This document shows positions 1-9,140 of a stretch of 64,000 bases of DNA, piece by piece (within the stretch, counting starts at the first letter, position 1; every line of letters starts with the position of its first letter). The DNA comes from VRUE01 sp963702955. Lineage in GTDB: Bacteria > Actinomycetota > Thermoleophilia > Solirubrobacterales > 70-9. The DNA lies in NCBI GenBank assembly GCA_963702955.1, contig OY969774.1, positions 310,001 to 374,000 of the forward strand, given 5' to 3'. The notes under the pieces are model-generated. The model saw only the letters and a program-made list of their open reading frames with translations, was not told the origin of the DNA and did not search any database. The position numbers and the translations under genes were made by a program.

Positions 1-1149
1 GTCGATCGTGATCGCGGCGCTGCGCTTCGGCAGCGGCCGGCCGCTGCGCAGGCAGTCCAGCAGGTCTTCGAAGTAGATCACCCGGAAGCGCAGCAGCGCC
101 AGCAGTCGCATCTGCCGCGAGAAGTCTCGCCGGCGTACCACCAGGCGCTCGCGTCCGCCCCCCCGCTCGAAGGCGTGATACATGAGCACGGGAACCCCGC
201 GGGTGGTTTGGAGCCACTCCCTCCGATCCACATGCATCCGGACGCCGAGCCAGAACGCGTAGCGGCTGACGAACCCGTGCCAGAGTTGCCGTCCGCCGAT
301 GCCGGGGATGAGGCGACCGACGGCCGCGAGGCCCGCCGGCGGTATCCGGCAGGCGATGAACAGCCGCCTCAACGTCACGTCTCGCGCCGTCGGCTCCGCG
401 AACCAGCCGAGAAGCCTCGAGCCCATCTGGGGATTGCGGCGTGCGAACTCCACGCAATGGGCTCCGAATCTGCGCGTGTCGGCGAGGATCCGGCCGCGCA
501 GCTTCTGGTCGTCGTGCAGCCCGGAGGCGCCCGGCAGGTACTTCGGCGTGCAGTCGGCGACTGCGCACAGCCGGTAGCCGATCTCGATGTCCTCAACCGC
601 TTCCAGATCGGTCTCGAAGCCGCCGATCTCGACAAGCGCGGCGCGTGGAGCCGAGACGTTCCCCCCGTAGCAGTCGGTCCAATCGACCCGTTTGGCCGCG
701 AGCCTCGCGTATCGTTCGTTCCAGGCTGTCGCGTACGCGTGCGCGTACCAATCGCGTGCCTCCGGGGGTTGCTGCGTCAGAGCGCCGATCCCCAGCGTCC
801 TCGGGTCGCTTCGGTGCGCCGCCATGTGTTCGGAGACCAGCTCCGGCGAGGCGATGATGTCGTCGTCGAGGAATACGCACACCGATCCGGCGGCGATCTC
901 GATCGCGGCGTTGAGCGCGGCGGGCTTGCCGGCCTTTCCGAGTCGCAGCAGTCGCAGCCCGAACGGCGGCTCGAACGCCTCGACCATCTCCGGGGCGCCG
1001 TCGTCGGAGCCGTCGTCGGCGACGATCACCTCGAACGTCGAGGGGTCCTGGGTCTGCTCGACAAGCGATTCGAGGCAGCGCCGCAGCAGCTCGCGCCGGT
1101 TGTGGGTGGCGACGAGGACGCTCAGCTCGACCTGCTCCGTCGGGCTCAC
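1..1149 (-). CDS. GT2 glycosyltransferase fused to NodB-like polysaccharide deacetylase (3' end outside window)
   Basis: The reading frame starts with GTG, sharing 4 bases (GTGA) with the stop of the gene upstream, and stays open to the window edge (383 codons visible). Residues 1-300 are a family 2 glycosyltransferase: LSVLVATHNRRE at the N terminus, VIVADDGSDDG for nucleotide binding, and the metal-binding segment VFLDDDIIAS. From about residue 320 a different domain begins with VPVLMYHAF and reaches AAITID at the edge, the pattern at the start of NodB-type polysaccharide deacetylases, whose next residues would be the metal-binding DDG. It is the third of three tandem GT2 paralogues. The role is inferred as glycan transfer coupled to deacetylation. 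The deacetylase catalytic residues are not visible. Confidence 0.8.
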   Translation of the reverse strand, partial: MSPTEQVELSVLVATHNRRELLRRCLESLVEQTQDPSTFEVIVADDGSDDGAPEMVEAFEPPFGLRLLRLGKAGKPAALNAAIEIAAGSVCVFLDDDIIASPELVSEHMAAHRSDPRTLGIGALTQQPPEARDWYAHAYATAWNERYARLAAKRVDWTDCYGGNVSAPRAALVEIGGFETDLEAVEDIEIGYRLCAVADCTPKYLPGASGLHDDQKLRGRILADTRRFGAHCVEFARRNPQMGSRLLGWFAEPTARDVTLRRLFIACRIPPAGLAAVGRLIPGIGGRQLWHGFVSRYAFWLGVRMHVDRREWLQTTRGVPVLMYHAFERGGGRERLVVRRRDFSRQMRLLALLRFRVIYFEDLLDCLRSGRPLPKRSAAITID

Positions 1150-2174
1150 CGTCCTCTCATCGGCTCGGCCTCTCCGGTCGGGTCTCGGCGTCCTGTCGCG
1201 GCGCCGTCCTTCGCCCCGGTCAGCGACCTCCACTCCGGCCGGTCAACCTCCTGGCGGACCCGACGCCAGAATGCGTACCTGCGCACAATCGAGTACCACA
1301 GCAGTTCTCGCTCGCTTCCCGGGACGAGCCGGCCCAGGGGGGCGAGCAAGCGTGGAGGCACGTGGAGCGCGATCAGGAGTCGCCGCAACGTCAGCTCCTT
1401 CGGGCCTGCTCGGTCCCCCCAGCTCAGCAGCCGCGGCGCCCGCTCCGGATGGCGGTGGGCCAACTCCAGGTGCATGGCTCCCTGCCGCGCCGCGTCTTCG
1501 AGCATACGCGGGCTGCGCTTCCCGTCGTTGTGCACCCCCTTCGCGTCCGGCAGGTACCTGGGGGTGCAGTGCGCTTGCGAGAGTCGAAAGCCGAGGTCGA
1601 GGTCTTTTCCGGTCGGAACGTCGGTCGAGACGCCGCCGATCTCGACCAGGGTTGCCCTGGGGGCCGAGAGGTTCGCTCCGTAGCAGTCGGTCCAATTCGC
1701 CGCTCGATGATCGAACTCCTCGTAGTGGGCGTTCCAGGATCTTGCGTGCGCATGGGCGTACCAGTCGCGCGCGTCCGGGGGCTGCTGGGTGATCGTGCCG
1801 ACGCCGATCGTCGCCGGATCCTCCCGGTGGGCCGCGGCGTGCGCTGCCACCAGCGACGGCGAGGCGATCATGTCGTCGTCGAGAAGCAGGCAGCGCGCGC
1901 CCTGGACGAGCTCCAGCGCCGAGTTCTGCGCCGCCGCGTGACTGCGCTTCGGCAGGCGGAGCACCCGCAGCCGGTAAGGCGCCGCGAAGGACTCCGCCAT
2001 CTCCGCCGTGCCGTCCTCGGAGCCGTCGTCGGCGACGATCACCTCGAACGTCGAGGGGTCCTGGGTCTGCTCGACGAGCGATTCGAGGCATCGCCGCAGC
2101 ATCTCGCGGCGGTTGTGGGTGGCGACGATCACGCTCACCTCCGGCTCCTCGCGGGTCTCCATCGGTGGGCTCAT
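1146..2174 (-). CDS. GT2 family glycosyltransferase (tandem paralogue 2)
   Basis: This 342-residue glycosyltransferase of family 2 has the GT-A nucleotide-sugar fold markers VSVIVATHNRRE, VIVADDGSEDG and CLLLDDDMIAS. It shares the segment CLESLVEQTQDPSTFEVIV exactly with both neighbours, so the three genes are recent tandem duplicates. I chose the ATG that overlaps the preceding stop as ATGA rather than the longer frame, because every junction in this operon has that arrangement. No membrane segment is evident, so it is probably a cytoplasmic transferase building a surface glycan. The acceptor and donor cannot be told from sequence. Confidence 0.85.
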   Translation of the reverse strand: MSPPMETREEPEVSVIVATHNRREMLRRCLESLVEQTQDPSTFEVIVADDGSEDGTAEMAESFAAPYRLRVLRLPKRSHAAAQNSALELVQGARCLLLDDDMIASPSLVAAHAAAHREDPATIGVGTITQQPPDARDWYAHAHARSWNAHYEEFDHRAANWTDCYGANLSAPRATLVEIGGVSTDVPTGKDLDLGFRLSQAHCTPRYLPDAKGVHNDGKRSPRMLEDAARQGAMHLELAHRHPERAPRLLSWGDRAGPKELTLRRLLIALHVPPRLLAPLGRLVPGSERELLWYSIVRRYAFWRRVRQEVDRPEWRSLTGAKDGAATGRRDPTGEAEPMRGR

Positions 2175-3193
2175 CCTGCCAGTCCTTCGGCGACCGCCTC
2201 GGCGGTCCTCCCGTGGGTGACCAGCCTCCAAGCCCGGCGGCTCAGGTTGCGGCGGATCCCGGCCCAGAATGCGAGCCGCCTGACGAAGTGCAGCCAGATC
2301 ATCTTCCGTCCCTCGCCCGGGACGAACCGGCCCATCCAGGCGAGCGAGGCGGGGGGGAGGTGGACCGCGATCGCCGCTCGGCGAAGGGCCAGTTCGCGCG
2401 GGCCGGCCCCGGCGCGCCAGTCGAGCAGCGTCGGCGCCGCCTCGGGGAAGCGACCCGCCAGCTCGACGTGCATCCCTCCCTGTCGCCGCGCGTCGGCGAG
2501 CATCCGGCCGCGCCCCTTCTGGTCGTCGTGGGTGCCGTGGGCGCGCGCCAGATAGCGGGGTACGCAGCCCGCGCGACAGAGCCGCAGCGCCAAGTCGAAG
2601 TCTTTCGCCGCCGGCAGGTCGGTCGAGACGCCGCCGATCTCGATCAGCTTCTCGCGCGGGGCCGAGAGGTTGGCTCCGTAGCAGTCGGTCCAGCGGGCGT
2701 CGCGGCTCGCGAGCTCGTCGTAGTGCTCGTCCCAGCCGCGGGCGAAGGCGTGCGCGTACCAGTCGTCCGCCGCGAGCGGCTCCTGGGCCAGCGAGCCGAC
2801 CCCGATCGTGCTCGGCTGCCGGCGATGTCCCTCGACGTGCCCGGCGACCAGCTCCGGCGAGGCGACCACATCGTCGTCAAGCAGCAGGCAGACCGGCGCC
2901 GCGGCGAGCTCCAGCGCGGCGTTCTGGGCCGCCGCGTGCCCCGCCTTCTCGAGTCTCAGCAGGTGCAGCCGGTACGGGGCGTCGAAGGCCTCGGTCATTG
3001 CGGCGCTGTCGTCCTCGGAGCCGTCGTCGGCGACGATCACCTCGAACGTCGAGGGGTCCTGGGTCTGCTCGACGAGCGATTCGAGGCAGCGCCGCAGCAG
3101 CTCGCGCCGGTTGTGGGTGGCGATTACGACGCTGATCTCCAGTCGGTCGGCGACCTCTTCCGGGGAATGAGTTGCGGCTCGGCGATTCGTCAT
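2171..3193 (-). CDS. GT2 family glycosyltransferase (tandem paralogue 1)
   Basis: This 340-residue GT2 enzyme has ISVVIATHNRRE, VIVADDGSEDD and CLLLDDDVVAS in the same places as in the two downstream paralogues. A conserved WTDCYGANLSAPR segment in the middle is shared by the group. The start ATG overlaps the TGA of the GT4 gene upstream (CGATGA), implying translational coupling. It is the first copy of the triplicated set. It differs from the others mainly in the C-terminal third, as expected if each copy has moved to a different acceptor. Confidence 0.85.
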   Translation of the reverse strand: MTNRRAATHSPEEVADRLEISVVIATHNRRELLRRCLESLVEQTQDPSTFEVIVADDGSEDDSAAMTEAFDAPYRLHLLRLEKAGHAAAQNAALELAAAPVCLLLDDDVVASPELVAGHVEGHRRQPSTIGVGSLAQEPLAADDWYAHAFARGWDEHYDELASRDARWTDCYGANLSAPREKLIEIGGVSTDLPAAKDFDLALRLCRAGCVPRYLARAHGTHDDQKGRGRMLADARRQGGMHVELAGRFPEAAPTLLDWRAGAGPRELALRRAAIAVHLPPASLAWMGRFVPGEGRKMIWLHFVRRLAFWAGIRRNLSRRAWRLVTHGRTAEAVAEGLAG

Positions 3194-4455
3194 CGGGTAC
3201 GGTCGTGTCGGCACGGCGCCCCCGAAGATGAGTTCCGGGCAGCGTTCTGCGCTTCCTCGTAAACGGCTTCCAGTCGCTGTGCCCAGGCACGTGGATTGTG
3301 GTGTCGGCGGGCGAACTCGCGGGCCCGCCCGGCCAGCTCGTGGCGCCGTAGGGGGTCGGCGAGCAGAGCGGCGACGGCGACGGCGAAATCCTCGGCGTCG
3401 TCGGCGACGAGGAGCGGGGGCTCGGTCTCGAAGCCGGTGAAGCCCTCGGTGCCGAGCTCGGTCGTTACCAGCGCCTTGCCGCGCGCCAGCGCCTCCAGCA
3501 CCTTGAAGCGCATGCCGCCGCCGCTGCGCACCGGCGCGACGACGACTGTGGCCGCCGCCAGGTGGGGCTCCATGTCGGTGGGGTCGGCGATGACCTCCAC
3601 GCCGGGACCGGCGAGGTCGAGCACCTCGCGCGGCGGCGACTTGCCGGCGATCCGCAGCAGGGCGTCGGGCTGTGCAGAGCGCACGGCGGGCATGATCCCC
3701 TGCGCCAGCCAGCGCGCGGCGTCGCGGTTCGGCAGGTGGGCGAAGGTGCCGGCGAAGAGGACCGTCCCGGGTTGCTCGCGGGCGGGGTCCGAGGCGGGCG
3801 GGAGCTCGATCCCGTACGGGTTCACCCTGAGGCGCCCGGCGAGGTCGGGGGACCTCCGCACGACCTCGGCCGCGTCCCCCTCGCCGAACACCTGCAGCAG
3901 GTCGAAGCGGCGCCAGGCCGCCGGTAGAAAGGAATCCCAGCGGTGCCAGTCGCGGGCCCGCAGCGCCCGCAGCGGTCGCTCGGAGAGATGTGCGGCGCGC
4001 CATTCGGTCGCCGGCGCACGCACCGCCTCGTGCTCGGTCAGCACCGCCGGGATGCCGCGCGGGAAGCGCAGCATCGACATCGGGTTGTCCTCGACGGCGA
4101 CCACGTCGAAGCGACGGGTCGCGGCGACGCGGTCGACCGTCCGCTGCACGCCGCCGCAGCCGAGCACCACCCGCCACGGCCACGGCCTGCGCAGCCAGGA
4201 CGCTGCGAGCTCGGCCCGGACCCACCAGCGGCGAAGTGGGTCGGGCGAGCGGCGGCGGTCGATCAGATGCGCGTCGAGGCCTGAGCGCACGAGCGCCTCG
4301 GCCGCCTCGGCCTGGCCGGCCTCTTCGCCGAAGGGCGCGACGAGCGTGACCTCGTTGCGCTCCGCGAGCCCGGTGAGCTGCGCGTGCAGCAGCTTCGGGA
4401 TCGCCCCGATCCCGTCGCGGTCCGGGACCATCGAAGTGACCAGCAGGATCCGCAT
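3190..4455 (-). CDS. GT4 family glycosyltransferase
   Basis: The protein has about 421 residues starting at MRILLVTSMVPDRDG. The longer in-frame start lies inside the preceding gene and is disregarded. It has the two-Rossmann GT-B layout: an N-terminal acceptor domain, then the C-terminal donor-binding domain with TVLFAGTFAHLPN and the GT4 region GGGMRFKVLEALARGKALV with the following conserved Glu (TELGTEGF). It probably adds a nucleotide-activated sugar to a growing surface glycan. It follows the upstream GT2 gene after one base and overlaps the next gene by 4 bases, so it is part of the same operon. Confidence 0.85.
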   Translation of the reverse strand: MRILLVTSMVPDRDGIGAIPKLLHAQLTGLAERNEVTLVAPFGEEAGQAEAAEALVRSGLDAHLIDRRRSPDPLRRWWVRAELAASWLRRPWPWRVVLGCGGVQRTVDRVAATRRFDVVAVEDNPMSMLRFPRGIPAVLTEHEAVRAPATEWRAAHLSERPLRALRARDWHRWDSFLPAAWRRFDLLQVFGEGDAAEVVRRSPDLAGRLRVNPYGIELPPASDPAREQPGTVLFAGTFAHLPNRDAARWLAQGIMPAVRSAQPDALLRIAGKSPPREVLDLAGPGVEVIADPTDMEPHLAAATVVVAPVRSGGGMRFKVLEALARGKALVTTELGTEGFTGFETEPPLLVADDAEDFAVAVAALLADPLRRHELAGRAREFARRHHNPRAWAQRLEAVYEEAQNAARNSSSGAPCRHDRTR

Positions 4456-4456
4456 C

Positions 4457-5548
4457 TCAGCGGATGCCCTCCTTTCCGCCGCCGTCCTGAAGGTGGCCGA
4501 GCGGTCGGTTGAGGACGCCGCGCCGCTCCGGAAAGAGCAGCAGCGTCGCAAGCCGCCGGGCCGGCGCTTGCGGCGCCGAGGCCATCGCCGCGAACCAGGC
4601 GACGAAGGCCGCCCTCATCGCCGGCGAGACGTTGCCGCGCCGACGCGCCGCGGTGAGGGAGTCACGGACGAGCCGGCCGACGCGGTCGCCGGCGATCGGG
4701 TGAAGGGCCGGCTCCAGCCGCAGCGAGACCAGCCGCCTGGCGAGATCGGCGATCGAGAGGATGCGGGCGGGGTGGGGCAGACCGAGCTCGTCGGCGGTCG
4801 CCAGGAGTGCCCTGGCGGTCGAGTCGGCGAAGCCGATCGATTGCCGTACCTGCGCGAGGTCGAGCTCGGCCTGCTGTGGCTCGTAGGCGTTGCGCCCGTG
4901 CACCCGGTAGGAGGCGAGCACCTCGTCGAGGGAGACGACGGGTCCGAGCAGCGCGCTCAGGTGGACGAGGTGCCAGTCGGCGCCGCTGATCGGGTACTCC
5001 GCCTCGGGGATCGGCAGGATGCGCCGCAGCAGATCGGTCCGAAAGGCATTGGCGCTGGTCGCCGCCCAGGGTATGTCGAACGGGTAGGCGAGCTCGGCGT
5101 CGCGCAGGTCGCCGCTCGGCAGCGGCAGGTGGGGATGGGGTTTGAGCGCCCCAGTCGGATGGCCGGCGGCGTCGATCACCTCCATCCGGAACTGCACCTT
5201 GGCGACCCTCTCGTCCGCGGCGAGGGCGGTGGCGGCACGGGTGGCCGCCTCGGGATGCAGCACGTCGTCGGCGTCGAGGAACATGACGACGTCCCCTTCG
5301 CAACGGGTGGTCCCGGCGTTCAGGGCCGACGCTTGGCCGCCGTTCTCCTTCAGCACCAGGTCGACGCGGTCCTCGTAGCGGCGGAGGACGGAGCGGGAGT
5401 CGTCGGTGGAGCCGTCGTCGACAACTATGACGTTCACGCGCGGATGCGTCTGCCCGAGGGCGCTCTCGACGGCGGCGGGGACGAAAGCGCCGTAGTCGTG
5501 GTTGTTGACGACCACGTTGACCGCCAGCTCGGGGGCGCCGGGGCTCAT
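4457..5548 (-). CDS. GT2 family glycosyltransferase
   Basis: This 363-residue family 2 enzyme has NVVVNNHDYGAFVPAAVESA, VIVVDDGSTDDS and VMFLDADDVLHPE (the DxD metal site), with ISGADWHLV later on as the base-bearing region. The start is the ATG overlapping the previous stop as ATGA. It belongs to a different GT2 subgroup from the triplet downstream, having the VNNHDY opening seen in transferases that extend polysaccharide chains. There is no obvious membrane span. The donor sugar is unknown. Confidence 0.85.
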   Translation of the reverse strand: MSPGAPELAVNVVVNNHDYGAFVPAAVESALGQTHPRVNVIVVDDGSTDDSRSVLRRYEDRVDLVLKENGGQASALNAGTTRCEGDVVMFLDADDVLHPEAATRAATALAADERVAKVQFRMEVIDAAGHPTGALKPHPHLPLPSGDLRDAELAYPFDIPWAATSANAFRTDLLRRILPIPEAEYPISGADWHLVHLSALLGPVVSLDEVLASYRVHGRNAYEPQQAELDLAQVRQSIGFADSTARALLATADELGLPHPARILSIADLARRLVSLRLEPALHPIAGDRVGRLVRDSLTAARRRGNVSPAMRAAFVAWFAAMASAPQAPARRLATLLLFPERRGVLNRPLGHLQDGGGKEGIR

Positions 5549-6333
5549 CGTGCCGGCGAGGGGGAGGGCAGCCAGCCCCAGGCGCGACGGTAGGCGCTTG
5601 CAGGGCGGTCCTGGCGGAACAGCGAGGCGACGACCGGCAGCGGCGGGTCGCCGGGTCGTCGCACGGTTTGCAGCCGCACGACCTTGGTCTCTCCGGGTTT
5701 GAGCGAGAACGGCGGCACGGCTTGTTCGCGGCCGTCGCCGTAGCGCACATCCAGGCTGTAGCGCACTCGCGTCTGCTCGTCGCTGCCGACGCCGATCCTT
5801 ACCGCGGCCCCGTGCCCGGTGCGCAGGGGCTGCAGCCAGAGCTCGGTGTATCCGACGGCGTGCTTCCCGGCGACGGCGGAGAAGGTGAGCACGAGGGCGG
5901 CGACGGCTGCCACCGACCCCACCGCGATCAGGGCCGCGCCGATGCCGTCCGGTCGCAGGCGAAGTGGAGCCCGCCGTCGCCGTCGCCCGGGGTGCCGGGA
6001 GCGGCGGACGGCGGCGGCGCGGGCCGCGCCGAATACCACCAGCACCAGCAGCAGCGTCCATGGCCCGGCGCGCAGGCCGCCGGGCAGGAGGTCGAGCACG
6101 AGGCCGGCGAGGGCAAGCGTCGCCAGGCTGAGTCCGAGGCTGAGGGCGAGCATCTGCGGGCGTTTCGGTGGCCGCGACGCGAAGGTCGCGGAGGCGATCG
6201 CGTATCCGGGCAGGAAGAATGCGAGCGGCGCAAGGAACAACAGGCTGATCCAGGCCACCGGCACCAGCAGCGCGAGCAGGCCGCAGGCGACGGCGCCCGC
6301 GACCATGCGGCGAAGATCGCGGTGGCCCCTCAC
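5545..6333 (-). CDS. Membrane protein, DUF1616-like
   Basis: About 262 residues. I chose the GTG that overlaps the upstream stop (GGTGA); an ATG nine codons later is also possible. The N-terminal half has several hydrophobic helices, including GLLALLVPVAWISLLFLAPL, with a short FFLPGYAI motif typical of DUF1616/PDGLE-like membrane proteins of archaea and actinobacteria. The C-terminal half is extracellular, with a beta-type domain containing SLKPGETKVVRLQT. It sits between a multi-span glycosyltransferase-like protein and GT2 genes, so it may assist glycan assembly or export. The precise function is unknown. Confidence 0.6.
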   Translation of the reverse strand: MRGHRDLRRMVAGAVACGLLALLVPVAWISLLFLAPLAFFLPGYAIASATFASRPPKRPQMLALSLGLSLATLALAGLVLDLLPGGLRAGPWTLLLVLVVFGAARAAAVRRSRHPGRRRRRAPLRLRPDGIGAALIAVGSVAAVAALVLTFSAVAGKHAVGYTELWLQPLRTGHGAAVRIGVGSDEQTRVRYSLDVRYGDGREQAVPPFSLKPGETKVVRLQTVRRPGDPPLPVVASLFRQDRPASAYRRAWGWLPSPSPAR

Positions 6334-8153
6334 CGCTTGCCCTCGAGGTCGAAGACCGTGATTGCGCCGTTGGTGTACAACCGCGCCACGCCCGGAATCC
6401 GGTTGAACTTCGCGACGACGCTGCGCGGTTCGAGTTCGCCGCCCGCGTTCCTCCCCGAGGTGGCGAAGTAGTAGCCGCGCAGCGAGTCGCCGCTGACCCG
6501 GCGCCGGTCGGCGACCACGTATCGCAGGTGGTTCCGCCGCAGCAGCGGCAGCTGCCAGGATTCGACTTCGGCGGTGGTGAGTATGTCTTCGATGTCCGGA
6601 TGTGGACCGGCGAGCACGAACTTGCCTCCGGGGGTGAGCAGCAGGCCGGCATCGGCGCCGGCGGCGGCAAAGCGTCCTCCCGGCACCCGCGTGCGGGCCC
6701 ATTCCGCCATCGCCAGCGGCTGGGAGGCGATCGTCCCGTCGCCTGCGGCCACCCGCAGGGGGCGCGCCAGCTGGGAGTCCCAGGGCCAGCCCGAGATCGC
6801 GCCGCCGATCAGGACGATCGTGATCGCCGCGGCGATTACGACGCGGCCGAGCCAGGCGCGACGGACCTTACCGAGCGCCCAGACGGCGGCGCAGGCGAGT
6901 ACGAACGAGAGGCCGATGAAGAGGAACTCGCTTGCCCTGTTGCCGGTCTCCCAGGCAGGGGGAGTGAGGCGCAGTGCCAGGGTGCCGAAGAAGCCGATCG
7001 CGGCCAGGGCGAAGAGCAATGCGAACGGCTGTCGGCGAAAGCGCCGCCATACCTGCAGCAGCCCGAATGGCAGGCCGACGGTGAGCAGGAGGAGCGCCAG
7101 CAGCGCCACCGCCTGGGCGGCCTGCGGCGTCGTCGGCACCGCGGGGCCGCTCTTCCCGAACAGGGCCCGTGGCGGCGATTCGCCCGCGATCGTGTTGAAC
7201 ACCGCCTTCAGCGCCCCCGAGAGGACCGGCGAGAGGTAGCCGACCGTGGACGTCGCGACCAGGAGCAGCCAGGCCAGGGCGAAGATCGCCGCCACGACCG
7301 CGAACGGCCACGGGTTGGGACTCCTCCAGGTACGCCGCAGGCGCCGGACGAGGAGCGCGAGAGTGGCTACGGCGACGACCATCGCGTAGGACGTGAGGTG
7401 GTGGGTCACGGTCACGCCGGCGATCAGGACCACGAGTGGCGGCGCCCAACTCGGCGTTTTCGACGGCGGCGTCGCTTCCCGCTCGGCGAGCGCCATCAGG
7501 AGCACGACCAGCAACGGCAGCGCGAGCGACTCGTAGGAGAACTGGGCCCCCCAGTAGAGGAAGTTGAAGTTGCCGGCGTAGAGCGCGGCGCCCAGGCCCG
7601 CCACTCGGGCCGAGCGTCCGACCCTGAAGAACAGCAGGAACAGGCCGGCGACGAGGACCAGCCTGGCGGCGCCGACGACGATCAAGCCGGCGGCATAGGA
7701 CGACAGCCCGCAGATCGAGGTCAGCGCCGAGGTCGCGCCTTCGAGGCCGGGGTAGTACGGCGTCGTCGAGAGGATCGGGTTGTGCCGGAACAGTTCGTGG
7801 TGGGCGGTGATCTGGCCCTCGTTGAAGGCGTGGACCAACTCGTCGGGGAAGGTGAACATCGGGGCGTCGCGCGCGATCTTGACCCCGTAGAGCGCCAGCC
7901 CCAGCAGGCAGACGAGGGCGAGACGTTCGCCGGTTGACGCCTCGCGCGAGGTGAGCCGGTAGAAGATCGGCAGGCTGACGATCAGCAACCCGGCCCAGAA
8001 GAGGAGCGGCGAGGGTTCCAGCGTGGCGCGGGAGAGCGCGTTCGCGAGCGCGCAGAGGAAAAGGCCGAGCCCGGCCGCCAGGACGGCTGCGGGAAAGGGC
8101 GGGATCCGGCGCTGCAGGGCCCCTGCGGCGTCGGCGATTGCGCGCGCTTTCAC
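6330..8153 (-). CDS. Multi-spanning membrane protein, likely GT-C type glycosyltransferase
   Basis: This 607-residue protein, starting at GTG, has about a dozen predicted membrane helices and a C-terminal extracytoplasmic domain. The first large loop contains FTFPDELVHAFNEGQ, an acidic motif in the position where GT-C transferases (ArnT/PMT type, lipid-linked sugar donors) carry their catalytic Asp/Glu. The C-terminal tail (RNHLRYVVADRRRVSGDSLRG) resembles the soluble domain of dolichyl-phosphate sugar protein transferases. Its place inside a glycan operon fits transfer from a polyprenyl-phosphate sugar on the outer face. The GT-C assignment is inferred from topology and motif. Confidence 0.6.
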   Translation of the reverse strand: MKARAIADAAGALQRRIPPFPAAVLAAGLGLFLCALANALSRATLEPSPLLFWAGLLIVSLPIFYRLTSREASTGERLALVCLLGLALYGVKIARDAPMFTFPDELVHAFNEGQITAHHELFRHNPILSTTPYYPGLEGATSALTSICGLSSYAAGLIVVGAARLVLVAGLFLLFFRVGRSARVAGLGAALYAGNFNFLYWGAQFSYESLALPLLVVLLMALAEREATPPSKTPSWAPPLVVLIAGVTVTHHLTSYAMVVAVATLALLVRRLRRTWRSPNPWPFAVVAAIFALAWLLLVATSTVGYLSPVLSGALKAVFNTIAGESPPRALFGKSGPAVPTTPQAAQAVALLALLLLTVGLPFGLLQVWRRFRRQPFALLFALAAIGFFGTLALRLTPPAWETGNRASEFLFIGLSFVLACAAVWALGKVRRAWLGRVVIAAAITIVLIGGAISGWPWDSQLARPLRVAAGDGTIASQPLAMAEWARTRVPGGRFAAAGADAGLLLTPGGKFVLAGPHPDIEDILTTAEVESWQLPLLRRNHLRYVVADRRRVSGDSLRGYYFATSGRNAGGELEPRSVVAKFNRIPGVARLYTNGAITVFDLEGKR

Positions 8154-8162
8154 GTTGGAATC

Positions 8163-9134
8163 CTAGGCGCGGGCGGAGACGTCAGTTGCGGTCCGAAGCC
8201 GCAGCGTCGCGAGCGCATAGCCGATTCCCGTGGCGAGGATCCCGATTCCGATGGCCGCCGCTCTCGCCAGCCCCCAGGGCTCGCCACGGGCGAAGGCTCG
8301 CAGGCCGTCCGCCAATCCTTGGGGAATGACGACGAGCAGGTGGCGCCGCTCGGAAGCAAGTCCCTGCTCGGAGCCGACCGTGTGGGCGAGGACGGCCTTG
8401 CCGCCCCCCTCCTCGAAGCTGCGGCGGATCAGGTAGCCGAGCGTGGCCTGCTCGGGCTCGACAGCGTGCCGGACCGTGGCCCGTGGCTGGTAGAGCCACT
8501 TCATCTCCGGCCATCGTCGGCCGATCCGGATGCCGAGCTCGGTGTCCTCCAGCGCGTGCCCGCCGGCGACGACCGTGCCACGGTGGCGCAGAGTGCGCGG
8601 CGCCGCGCCCTCCCGGAAGCCGCCCACCTCCTGGACCGCGTCCCGCCGTACCGCCATGTTGGCCGCGATCGGGTTGCGTACCGCCGCCGGCTTGGTCGGC
8701 AGGCCGGCGTAACTGCACCCGAACACCCAATAGAACTCATGGGGGAACCAGGGTGGCTTCGTCCCGACCCAGAGCGGGACCAGCTCACCGGTCACTCCGA
8801 TCACCGTCGGGTCGGAGAAGCAGGAGGCGAGGTTCTCGATCCAGTCGGGCTCGGCTTCGGTATCGTCGTCGGTGAGGACGACGATCTCGCCCTTCGCCAT
8901 TTCGATCCCGGTATTGCGATTGCCGACGACGCCCTTGGCGTGTCGGTTGGCGACCACCTTCGCCCTCGGAAACGACTTCGAGGCCCAGGCCAGCAGGCGC
9001 TCATTGTGATCGACGACGACAATCGTCTCGACGGGGGCGAGTGTCTGTCGCTCGATCGCCGCCAGGCATCTGACGAGATCCCCGCGGCGGTCGAAGTTCC
9101 AGGTCGGAACGACCACCGTGATCCGGTCTTCCAT
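8163..9134 (-). CDS. GT2 glycosyltransferase with C-terminal membrane helix
   Basis: This 323-residue GT2 enzyme has ITVVVPTWNFDRRGDLVRCL, TIVVVDHNERL and IVVLTDDDTEAEPDW (metal site), then GHALEDTELGIRIGRRW, the catalytic ED region. The last 60 residues contain a hydrophobic stretch (AAAIGIGILATGIGYALATL) that probably anchors it to the membrane. Nine bases separate its stop from the next gene. It probably acts early in the same glycan pathway as the GT genes downstream. Confidence 0.85.
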   Translation of the reverse strand: MEDRITVVVPTWNFDRRGDLVRCLAAIERQTLAPVETIVVVDHNERLLAWASKSFPRAKVVANRHAKGVVGNRNTGIEMAKGEIVVLTDDDTEAEPDWIENLASCFSDPTVIGVTGELVPLWVGTKPPWFPHEFYWVFGCSYAGLPTKPAAVRNPIAANMAVRRDAVQEVGGFREGAAPRTLRHRGTVVAGGHALEDTELGIRIGRRWPEMKWLYQPRATVRHAVEPEQATLGYLIRRSFEEGGGKAVLAHTVGSEQGLASERRHLLVVIPQGLADGLRAFARGEPWGLARAAAIGIGILATGIGYALATLRLRTATDVSARA

Positions 9135-9140
9135 GTGGCG

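Noticed and set aside
175..1683. 502-codon open frame on the plus strand
   Set aside because: It mirrors the GT2 genes on the minus strand and crosses a gene junction; no recognisable protein features, typical of shadow frames in GC-rich DNA.
6528..7937. 469-codon plus-strand frame, rich in Arg, Gly, Gln and Glu
   Set aside because: Low-complexity shadow of the multi-span membrane protein gene; the minus frame has clear membrane helices.
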